Notes under the pieces: model-generated
Told to the model about the DNA's origin: nothing
The model's database searches: none
What the model saw: the letters and a program-made list of their open reading frames with translations, nothing else
Position numbers and translations under genes: made by a program
From: Pseudomonadota bacterium
Lineage (GTDB): Bacteria > Pseudomonadota > Gammaproteobacteria > Pseudomonadales > Azotimanducaceae
Assembly (NCBI GenBank): GCA_027621895.1
Contig: JAQCAK010000098.1
Span: forward strand, 1 to 6,968
Direction of reading: 5' to 3'
DNA length: 6,968 bases
Shown: piece by piece, positions 1 to 5,204 of the stretch
How the letters are laid out: the number at the start of each line of letters is the position of its first letter
Numbering within the stretch: position 1 is the stretch's first letter

Positions 1-513
1 GAGCTTGTGTCCGGAGTTAAAGCAGCTCTTGCAGAATTCAATATATCGACCAGCCGCGTCGCTGATCCGGGTCACCTTACCGATCCTGTTGGAAGGCACC
101 ATGGTCATTTCACTTTCCAATTCCTGCTCTATCGCCAGTTCGATCTGGTCATCCAGTTTGGCGCCCTTCGCAGAGAAAAACTTGATGCCATTATCTTCAT
201 ACAGGTTGTGGGAAGCACTGATCACGATACCAGCGCTCGCGCTGAAGGTGCGGGTCAGGTAGGCAATTGCGGGCGTCGGCATGGGCCCCAGAAGGGCCAC
301 ATCAACCCCTGCCGAGGACAGACCTGCTTCCAGAGCGGATTCAAACATGTAGCCCGATACCCGGGTATCCTTGCCGATCAGAATGCGGCCGCGATCGCTC
401 CTGGAGAAAACCTTACCCGCGGCCCAGCCAAGTCGAAGCATGAACTCTGCGGTAATGGGATGCTCGCCGACCCTGCCACGGATGCCGTCTGTGCCGAAAT
501 ATTTTTTGGACAA
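1..513 (-). CDS. glmM: Phosphoglucosamine mutase GlmM, N-terminal 171 residues (3' end outside window)
   Basis: GlmM interconverts glucosamine-6-phosphate and glucosamine-1-phosphate in the cytoplasm, the step leading to UDP-N-acetylglucosamine for peptidoglycan and lipopolysaccharide. The fragment opens with KYFGTDGIRGRVG at residues 4-16, the signature N-terminus of the family. It contains GIVISASHN (95-103), whose Ser101 is the phosphorylated catalytic serine (Ser102 in E. coli), followed by YEDNGIKFF. The family is about 445 residues long, so roughly 270 C-terminal residues, including the metal-binding and sugar-binding loops, lie beyond position 1. The start is a TTG at 513-511. The preceding in-frame codon is the folP stop, so no earlier start is possible, and a later one would remove the conserved N-terminus. 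A GGAAAGA ribosome-binding-like stretch (523-517) lies inside the last folP codons. One oddity is Leu104 after SASHN, where E. coli and Pseudomonas have Pro. Identity is very secure. Confidence 0.97.
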   Translation of the reverse strand, partial: MSKKYFGTDGIRGRVGEHPITAEFMLRLGWAAGKVFSRSDRGRILIGKDTRVSGYMFESALEAGLSSAGVDVALLGPMPTPAIAYLTRTFSASAGIVISASHNLYEDNGIKFFSAKGAKLDDQIELAIEQELESEMTMVPSNRIGKVTRISDAAGRYIEFCKSCFNSGHKL

Positions 514-1344
514 TTATCTTTCCAGACCGATAAGTCGTTCTTCTTGTATCGATCGCCAGACCCGAACCGCCGCGACGGTCTCTGCCACATCATGGACCCT
601 CACAATGCGCGCACCATGTACTATCGCAGCAAGCGCACCAGCGACGCTGCCAGTCAACCGATCTTCTGTGATCTTTCCAATGGTACTCTTTCTGGACAGC
701 CCCACCAATAGCGGGCACTGCAGCACAAGGAACTGCTCCAGACGGTTAATCAACTGAAGATTGTGCGCCGGCGTCTTACCGAACCCAAAGCCTACATCGA
801 GGATGATTCGGTCGCGGGTCAGACCTGCACGCTGGCAGGCATCCAGGCGTTCCCTGAAGAAGTCCATGAGCTCGGCAAAAAGGTCAGCATAGTGTGGATT
901 CTGCTGCATGGTGCGGGGCTCACCCTTCATGTGCATCAGGCAGACCGGCAAACCGGAGTCGACTGCAACCTCCAGTGCACCAGGCGCCTGCAGTGCTTTC
1001 ACGTCGTTGATCAGGTCGATGTCATGCGGCAATGCGGAGGACATGACAGCGGCTTTGCTGGTATCAAGCGAGATCGCGACGTCACTCTCTTTTCGGAGCG
1101 CCTGGATTACTGGCAGGACTCTTTCCAGTTCCAGCGCCGAGTTCACGGACTGGGCGCCCGGGCGGGTTGATTCACCGCCAATATCGATGATGTCTGCGCC
1201 CTGCCGGACCATCTCGAGCGCGCGGTTCACCGCGATCTCGGGACGCAGGAACTGCCCCGCATCCGAGAAGGAATCGGGGGTCACATTGAGAATGCCCATG
1301 ACCAGGGGCCGGTCAGTTCGCAGCAGTTCAACCAGCCGGGTCAT
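514..1344 (-). CDS. folP: Dihydropteroate synthase FolP
   Basis: FolP condenses 6-hydroxymethyl-dihydropterin diphosphate with p-aminobenzoate to give dihydropteroate in folate synthesis, and it is the sulfonamide target. The 276-residue protein has the usual length and all family motifs in order: MGILNVTPDSFSD (16-28), DIGGESTRPGA (54-64), LINDV (111-115), MHMKGEPRTMQ (137-147), DVGFGFGKT (183-191), LVGLSRKS (213-220) and RVHDV (249-253). The phenylalanine of TPDSFSD and the proline of STRPGA, where changes give sulfonamide resistance in other bacteria, are the wild-type residues. One deviation is Val184 in place of the usual Pro of DPG. The ATG at 1344 leaves 15 residues before the first motif, close to E. 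coli. It lies 11 bp after the ftsH stop with no evident Shine-Dalgarno sequence, which suggests translational coupling to ftsH. The stop directly abuts the glmM start. Confidence 0.97.
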   Translation of the reverse strand: MTRLVELLRTDRPLVMGILNVTPDSFSDAGQFLRPEIAVNRALEMVRQGADIIDIGGESTRPGAQSVNSALELERVLPVIQALRKESDVAISLDTSKAAVMSSALPHDIDLINDVKALQAPGALEVAVDSGLPVCLMHMKGEPRTMQQNPHYADLFAELMDFFRERLDACQRAGLTRDRIILDVGFGFGKTPAHNLQLINRLEQFLVLQCPLLVGLSRKSTIGKITEDRLTGSVAGALAAIVHGARIVRVHDVAETVAAVRVWRSIQEERLIGLER

Positions 1345-1355
1345 GGCGGTGGCGA

Positions 1356-3293
1356 TCAGTGATCGACTGCGGGGCCCCCGATGGGACCAGAGCTGCCTTT
1401 GCCGCTGCTGTCCGGTGAGCTGCTGTCTGAAGCGTCGTCCGCCTGTCGGGGCACATCGGGGTCCTTGTCATCCCAGTGCTCCGGGGGGCGCGGCTTCCTG
1501 CCAGCCATGATGTCGTCGATCTGCGGACGATCGATGGTCTCATATTCCAGCAATGCTGCCGCCATCATGTCCAGCTTGTCCCTGTTCTCGATCAGGATCC
1601 GTCGGGCGGTGCTGTAGCAATCGTCGATAATGGCCCTGACCTCGGCGTCAATCTTCTTGGCCGTCTCATCCGACACATGGAGATGATGACTGCCCGCGGA
1701 TTTACCCAGGAAGACTTCCTCTTCTTCGTCGGCATACATGAGCGGACCCAGTTCTTCGGACAATCCCCACTTGGTCACCATGGCCCTTGCCATCTTGGTT
1801 GCGCGCTCGATGTCATTGGAAGCACCGGTCGTAATGCCATCGGGTCCGAGCGTGAGCTCCTCCGCTATCCTGCCACCGAACAGCGAACAGATCTGCGAGA
1901 TAATCGACCGCTTGCTGAGCGAGTAACGATCCTCTTCGGGCAGGAACATGGTCACGCCCAGCGCCCTTCCCCGGGGAATGATCGAGACCTTGTAACTGGG
2001 GTCATGCTCCGGCACCAGGTAACCCACGATGCAGTGGCCTGCCTCGTGGAATGCCGTATTGCTCCGCTCTTTTTCAGACATCACCATGGACTTGCGTTCA
2101 GCACCCATCATGATCTTGTCCTTGGCCTGCTCGAACTGAATCATGGAGACCGTGCGCTTGTCCTGTCGTGCGGCAAACAGGGCCGCCTCGTTAACCAGGT
2201 TTGCCAGGTCAGCACCGGAGAACCCAGGGGTACCTCGCGCAATAACCCCTGCTTCCACGTCCGCATCGAGCGGCACCTTGCGCATATGCACCTTGAGAAT
2301 CTGCTCCCTGCCACGAATATCGGGCAGCGGCACGACCACCTGGCGGTCGAATCGACCGGGTCGCAGCAACGCGGGGTCCAGGACATCAGGCCGGTTGGTG
2401 GATGCGATAACAATGATGCCCTCATTGCCGTCAAACCCGTCCATCTCGACCAGCAGCTGGTTCAGCGTCTGCTCCCGTTCGTCATGACCACCGCCCAGCC
2501 CGGCGCCCCGGTGACGACCGACTGCGTCGATTTCATCGATAAAGATAATGCAGGGCGTCTGCTTCTTCGCCTGCTCGAACATGTCACGAACCCGTGAAGC
2601 ACCCACACCGACGAACATTTCAACGAAATCGGAACCGGAAATGCTGAAGAAAGGCACTCGTGCCTCACCCGCAATGGCCTTGGCAAGCAGCGTTTTACCT
2701 GTACCCGGCTGGCCAACCATGAGGATACCGCGCGGAATCCGCCCACCGAGTTTCTGGAACTTGCTGGGGTCCTGCAGGAACTCAACGAGTTCATGCACAT
2801 CTTCCTTGGCCTCATCGACCCCCGCCACATCGGCAAAGGTCGTTTTAATCTGGTCTTCGCCCAGCAATTTTGCCTTGCTCTTGCCGAAGGTCAGGGGACC
2901 ACCACGACCGCCCCCACCGCCCTGCATCTGGCGCATGAAGAACATGAATACGGCGATTATCACCAGGATCGGGAAACTGGCGACCAGCAGCTGGGTCCAG
3001 ATACTCTGCTGTTCCGGTCGATTGCCCTTGAAGTCGACATTGTGATCGAGCATGTCACCGATCAGGGCATTGTCGCTAATCTGGGGCTGAATGGTTTCGA
3101 AGCTCTTGCCGTCGATGCGCTGGCCCCGGATGGTCAGGCCTTCAATCTCAACAGAACGCACCTGGTTCTGGTTAACCATTTCAAGGAAGTCGGAGTATTT
3201 AACCTCTTCGGTATCCGGACGCACATTGAAATTCTGGAACACGGTCAGCAGCACCGCGGCAATGATTAACCAGAGCAGTAAGTTTTTTCCCAT
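1356..3293 (-). CDS. ftsH: ATP-dependent zinc metalloprotease FtsH
   Basis: FtsH is a hexameric inner-membrane AAA+ protease that extracts and degrades damaged membrane proteins and unstable cytoplasmic regulators; in E. coli these include sigma-32 and LpxC. The 645-residue protein has a first membrane helix at about 5-20, a periplasmic domain to about 97, a second helix at about 100-120, and the Gly-rich linker MRQMQGGGGG (120-129). The AAA domain carries Walker A GQPGTGKT (194-201), pore motif FVGVGA (227-232), Walker B FIDEID (251-256) and the second region of homology with arginines 311 and 314. The protease domain has HEAGH (416-420) and the third zinc ligand Asp494 in SNDIERAT. The tail after about 600 is rich in Ser, Asp, Gly and Pro. 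ATG 3293 is chosen because MGKNLLLWLI matches the family N-terminus; an in-frame ATG at 3341 would add 16 unconserved residues. An AGGA lies 11 bp upstream. The second Walker A residue is Gln where E. coli has Pro. Confidence 0.97.
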   Translation of the reverse strand: MGKNLLLWLIIAAVLLTVFQNFNVRPDTEEVKYSDFLEMVNQNQVRSVEIEGLTIRGQRIDGKSFETIQPQISDNALIGDMLDHNVDFKGNRPEQQSIWTQLLVASFPILVIIAVFMFFMRQMQGGGGGRGGPLTFGKSKAKLLGEDQIKTTFADVAGVDEAKEDVHELVEFLQDPSKFQKLGGRIPRGILMVGQPGTGKTLLAKAIAGEARVPFFSISGSDFVEMFVGVGASRVRDMFEQAKKQTPCIIFIDEIDAVGRHRGAGLGGGHDEREQTLNQLLVEMDGFDGNEGIIVIASTNRPDVLDPALLRPGRFDRQVVVPLPDIRGREQILKVHMRKVPLDADVEAGVIARGTPGFSGADLANLVNEAALFAARQDKRTVSMIQFEQAKDKIMMGAERKSMVMSEKERSNTAFHEAGHCIVGYLVPEHDPSYKVSIIPRGRALGVTMFLPEEDRYSLSKRSIISQICSLFGGRIAEELTLGPDGITTGASNDIERATKMARAMVTKWGLSEELGPLMYADEEEEVFLGKSAGSHHLHVSDETAKKIDAEVRAIIDDCYSTARRILIENRDKLDMMAAALLEYETIDRPQIDDIMAGRKPRPPEHWDDKDPDVPRQADDASDSSSPDSSGKGSSGPIGGPAVDH

Positions 3294-3479
3294 ATCGTTC
3301 AATGTCCTGTCCTCGAGGCATCTGCCTTCTGTTGTGCGCACCCTTCTCTCTTAAATGGCGCGACAAGGTAGTATATCTGTTTAGCTTTTACGTTGCCTGA
3401 ACGCGATTTGGTCAGACTCCGGACCAGACCGGAAGGTCGCACTCGCGGCAACCGTAAAAGGGAGAACCTCACCGCCCTT
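3294..3479 (-). promoter_or_regulatory. rlmE-ftsH intergenic region with candidate ftsH promoter (-10 at 3370-3375)
   Basis: This 186-bp spacer separates rlmE from ftsH. On the minus strand TATACT (3375-3370) matches five of six bases of a sigma-70 -10 box and would give a leader of about 70 nt before the ftsH ATG. The best -35 partner at 17-18 bp spacing is poor (CAGGCA, 3399-3394) and overlaps one arm of the inverted repeat described separately. I see no convincing sigma-32 heat-shock promoter. ftsH may therefore be read both from rlmE and from its own start. The promoter call is inference. Confidence 0.35.
3385..3460. repeat. 76-bp nested inverted repeat, strong hairpin upstream of ftsH
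   Basis: The outer arms are CTTTTACGTTGCC (3385-3397) and GGCAACCGTAAAAG (3447-3460): 13 complementary pairs with a single bulged base. Inside, GCGA (3403-3406) pairs with TCGC (3443-3446), directly continuing the stem on one side, and TCCGG (3418-3422) can pair with CCGGA (3429-3433) around a 6-base loop. Neither strand has a T tract after the arms, so it is not a standard intrinsic terminator. It could be a structured part of the rlmE-ftsH transcript, an RNA processing site, an extragenic palindromic repeat, or a protein-binding site. The pairing is seen in the sequence; the function is unknown. Confidence 0.6.
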
Positions 3480-4100
3480 CTAACTGCGATAACCTCGACC
3501 CAGCAGGTAAATTTCCCTGGACCTGCCCCTGGAAGCCCGGGGCTTCACGTTACTGACCTGGGCAAACCGCTCACTGAAGTCTTGTCGGGCAGCATTAATG
3601 CCCTCACCCTCGAAACACTTGACCAGCAGGCTGCCGCCGGGTTTCAGGACACTGGCCGCAAAATCCACTGCCAGTTCCACCAGGTACATCGCCCTGGGCT
3701 GATCTATCGCCTTCGTACCACTTAGATTGGGGGCCATATCCGAAATTACAAGGTCTACGGATTTCCCGTCCAGTGCCTCGATCAAGGCCTGGTAGGGACC
3801 ATCTTCAGTAAAATCACCCTCGATCAGGGTCACGCCATCGATCGGCTCCATCGGCAGAATATCCAGGCCAATGACAGTACCCGCAGGGCCAGTGCGGGTT
3901 TTGGCTACCTGACACCAGCCGCCAGGCGCCGCGCCAAGGTCCACGACCGTCATACCGCGCCTGATCAGGTCAAACCTGTCGCTGATCTCCAGCAACTTGT
4001 AACTGGCCCGGGAGCGGTAGCCTTCCTGCCTGGCCCGCTGAACGAACTCATCATTCTCGTGTTCGGCCAGCCATCGGCCACTGGATTTGGACTTTTTCAT
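3480..4100 (-). CDS. rlmE: 23S rRNA 2'-O-ribose methyltransferase RlmE (FtsJ/RrmJ)
   Basis: RlmE methylates the 2'-O-ribose of U2552 in the 23S rRNA A loop using S-adenosylmethionine, late in 50S assembly; in E. coli it is heat-shock induced. The 206-residue protein is near the 209 of E. coli. It shows RSRASYKLLEI (29-39) with catalytic Lys36, the SAM-binding motif VVDLGAAPGGW (52-62), SDMAPNLSG (120-128) with Asp121, LLVKCFEGEG (158-167) with Lys161, and SRGRSREIYL (190-199) with Glu196. These four form the K-D-K-E tetrad of the family. ATG 4100 matches the family start, in which a short basic stretch precedes RWL, but its ribosome-binding site is weak (AAGAG only 3 bp away). An in-frame GTG at 4145 would add 15 residues and has an AGGA 7 bp upstream, so the longer form is not excluded. 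It diverges from yhbY and precedes ftsH, as in E. coli. Confidence 0.96.
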   Translation of the reverse strand: MKKSKSSGRWLAEHENDEFVQRARQEGYRSRASYKLLEISDRFDLIRRGMTVVDLGAAPGGWCQVAKTRTGPAGTVIGLDILPMEPIDGVTLIEGDFTEDGPYQALIEALDGKSVDLVISDMAPNLSGTKAIDQPRAMYLVELAVDFAASVLKPGGSLLVKCFEGEGINAARQDFSERFAQVSNVKPRASRGRSREIYLLGRGYRS

Positions 4101-4262
4101 GCGCTCTTTATCTGGCCAGCAATCTCGAATCCAGACTGCCGGCACCGGGTTTTCCTGCCTGAAATGGCGTCAACAACAACAAAATGCCTGCGTTAACAGT
4201 ATCGCAAACCTCGTGCCGGGTGGGTACAATCGCCGCCCCTTTAACCTGGACCGGCAATTACA
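4101..4262. promoter_or_regulatory. Divergent rlmE/yhbY control region with overlapping promoter candidates
   Basis: These 162 bp must hold the start signals for both genes. On the plus strand TACAAT (4225-4230) is a good -10 box for yhbY, with TCGCAA (4202-4207, three of six) 17 bp upstream. On the minus strand TGC followed by GATACT (4206-4198) resembles an extended -10 for rlmE, with TACCCA (4226-4221, three of six) 17 bp upstream. The two predicted promoters overlap almost completely, so they may exclude each other. A (CAA)4 run lies near 4171-4182. These are pattern matches only; no heat-shock consensus was seen. Confidence 0.35.
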
Positions 4263-4568
4263 GTGAACCAGAAACAAAAAAAGCGTTTTCGGGCCATTGG
4301 CCACACCCTCAAGCCGGTTGTCACCGTGGCCGGCAATGGACTTTCCGAAACCGTGGTGAAGGAACTCAATCGCGCACTTGAGGACCATGAGCTGATCAAG
4401 ATCCGGATCGTGGGTGATCGTGATGACCGGAAGGCCGTTACCGAAGAGATTTCAAATCAGCCAGACACCGAGATCGTACAGTCTATCGGTGGTGTGCTGC
4501 TGATCTATCGACCCGCCCGGGAGCCCAATCCAAACCTGTCCAACATCCTGAGAGCCGATGTTTTCTAG
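4263..4568 (+). CDS. yhbY: CRM-domain ribosome assembly RNA-binding protein YhbY
   Basis: YhbY is a small CRM-domain protein that associates with pre-50S particles and is thought to bind RNA during large-subunit assembly. The 101-residue product aligns along its whole length with E. coli YhbY (97 residues): a basic N-terminus, LKPVVTVAGNGLSE (residues 16-29) covering the RNA-binding loop, then LEDHELIKIRIV (39-50) and IGGVLLIYRPAREPNP (75-90). The start is GTG at 4263. An in-frame stop at 4242-4244 and the lack of any nearby ATG leave no better choice. The ribosome-binding site is weak, with a GGA 12 bp upstream. It is the only plus-strand gene here, divergent from rlmE and ending 25 bp before the end of greA. 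A run of seven A residues (4276-4282) lies in codons 5-7. Its place beside rlmE, another 50S maturation factor, fits a shared role. Confidence 0.95.
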   Translation: MNQKQKKRFRAIGHTLKPVVTVAGNGLSETVVKELNRALEDHELIKIRIVGDRDDRKAVTEEISNQPDTEIVQSIGGVLLIYRPAREPNPNLSNILRADVF

Positions 4569-4593
4569 ATTTCGGTAATCTCAATATCCGCGG

Positions 4594-5070
4594 CTAGATA
4601 TGCTTCACCGCGCCGATTTCGTATTCGACCTCACCATTGGGCGTTGATACCACGACGACATCTCCCTCCTCCTTGCCAACCAGCGCCCGGGCAATGGGGG
4701 AGTAAATGGAAATCTTGCTGACCTTGATATCCGCTTCATCGTCGCCGACGATCTGGTAGGTGAGCTCTTCATCTGTATCCAGGTTGATCAGTTCCACCGT
4801 GACACCAAAGATCACCTTGCCGGAAGCAGGAATGGCCGTCACATCGATCACCTGGGCATGGGAGAGCTTGCCTTCGATCTCCCGGATGCGACCCTCGATG
4901 AAGCCCTGCTCCTCCTTGGCGTACTGGTATTCGGCATTTTCACGCAGGTCACCCTGAGCACGGGCCTCGGCGATCGCCTTGACGATCCGGGGGCGCTCCT
5001 CGCTCTTGAGCTTGTCCAGTTCGCTGCGCAGGGCCGCGGCGCCTGAAATAGTCATCGGAATCTTGTCCAT
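4594..5070 (-). CDS. greA: Transcription elongation factor GreA
   Basis: GreA enters the secondary channel of backtracked RNA polymerase and stimulates cleavage of the extruded RNA 3' end so that elongation can resume. The 158-residue length equals E. coli GreA. The N-terminal coiled coil (about 8-75) carries GDLRENAEY (40-48) at its tip, with the acidic residues Asp41 and Glu44 needed for cleavage. The C-terminal domain contains VIFGVTVELINLDTDEE (86-102), YQIVGDDEAD (104-113), SPIARALVGKEEGD (124-137) and the terminal PNGEVEYEI stretch. ATG 5070 is preceded by AGGAG 4 bp upstream, the clearest ribosome-binding site in the window. A promoter-like pair and a hairpin lie in the 134-bp gap after carB, so greA is probably read from its own promoter as well as from carB. 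The asparagine-alanine region that distinguishes GreA from GreB, and the lack of an extra N-terminal basic patch, favour GreA. Confidence 0.97.
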   Translation of the reverse strand: MDKIPMTISGAAALRSELDKLKSEERPRIVKAIAEARAQGDLRENAEYQYAKEEQGFIEGRIREIEGKLSHAQVIDVTAIPASGKVIFGVTVELINLDTDEELTYQIVGDDEADIKVSKISIYSPIARALVGKEEGDVVVVSTPNGEVEYEIGAVKHI

Positions 5071-5204
5071 GGTTCTCCTGTTTCTGCTTCCAGCACGTCT
5101 GCCAGGACTTCAGCGCACGGTGGTTCAGTGGCAACGTGAACCGCCGGGGTCCACGCCAAAAGTCCCAAGTGTCGAGAAGAAAAAGCGGTTTGTCCAGTCA
5201 GTGA
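5071..5204 (-). promoter_or_regulatory. carB-greA intergenic region with candidate greA promoter
   Basis: On the minus strand TGGACA (5196-5191, five of six -35 bases) is followed after exactly 17 bp by GACACT (5173-5168, three of six -10 bases including A2 and T6). The predicted start near 5161 gives a leader of about 90 nt to the greA ATG. A pyrimidine-rich stretch fills the spacer. No clear intrinsic terminator for carB is present, so readthrough from carB into greA is likely. Promoter identity is inference. Confidence 0.4.
5118..5146 (-). other. Hairpin in the predicted greA leader
   Basis: GGTTCA (5122-5127) and TGAACC (5137-5142) form a perfect 6-bp stem around a 9-base loop. Three further pairs (5118-5120 with 5144-5146) follow beyond a single mismatch in the minus-strand RNA. 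It sits about 15 nt after the predicted greA transcription start and about 48 nt before the ATG. No T tract follows, so it is not a simple terminator. E. coli greA also has a structured leader that yields short RNAs (GraL), but sequence similarity to that was not tested. Confidence 0.4.

Noticed and set aside
7..711. A 234-codon open frame on the plus strand opposite glmM and folP
   Set aside because: It spans the complement of two well-supported genes and their junction, and its product resembles no family I know.
1476..2597. A 373-codon open frame on the plus strand opposite ftsH
   Set aside because: It lies wholly antisense to a full-length, motif-complete ftsH. Its translation is rich in His, Arg and Gln with no recognisable domain, as expected from the complementary strand of a GC-rich gene.
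3385..3460. A tRNA gene, suggested by the 76-nt length of the hairpin element
   Set aside because: The outer stem is 13 bp rather than 7, there is no T-loop consensus, and no 7-base anticodon loop can be formed on either strand.
4276..4282. A run of seven A residues near the yhbY start as a slippage site
   Set aside because: The downstream frame is intact and full length, and Lys-rich N-termini are normal in this family, so no frameshift need be invoked.
4170..4388. A 72-codon minus-strand open frame between rlmE and yhbY
   Set aside because: Most of it is antisense to yhbY, and the product shows no family resemblance and has a low-complexity Cys-rich end.
4569..4593. A bidirectional terminator between the convergent yhbY and greA
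   Set aside because: Only short stems are possible here (for example AGATT with AATCT, and CGCGG with CCGCG running into greA), and neither strand has a T tract.
5130..5137. An 8-base complementarity (GGCAACGT on the plus strand) between the greA leader hairpin loop and one arm of the repeat before ftsH
   Set aside because: An 8-base match between two regions is readily expected by chance and nothing else supports a pairing between the transcripts.
5174..5190. An intrinsic terminator for carB at the CTTTTTCTTC stretch
   Set aside because: The T-rich stretch exists on the minus strand, but no stable GC-rich stem lies directly before it.
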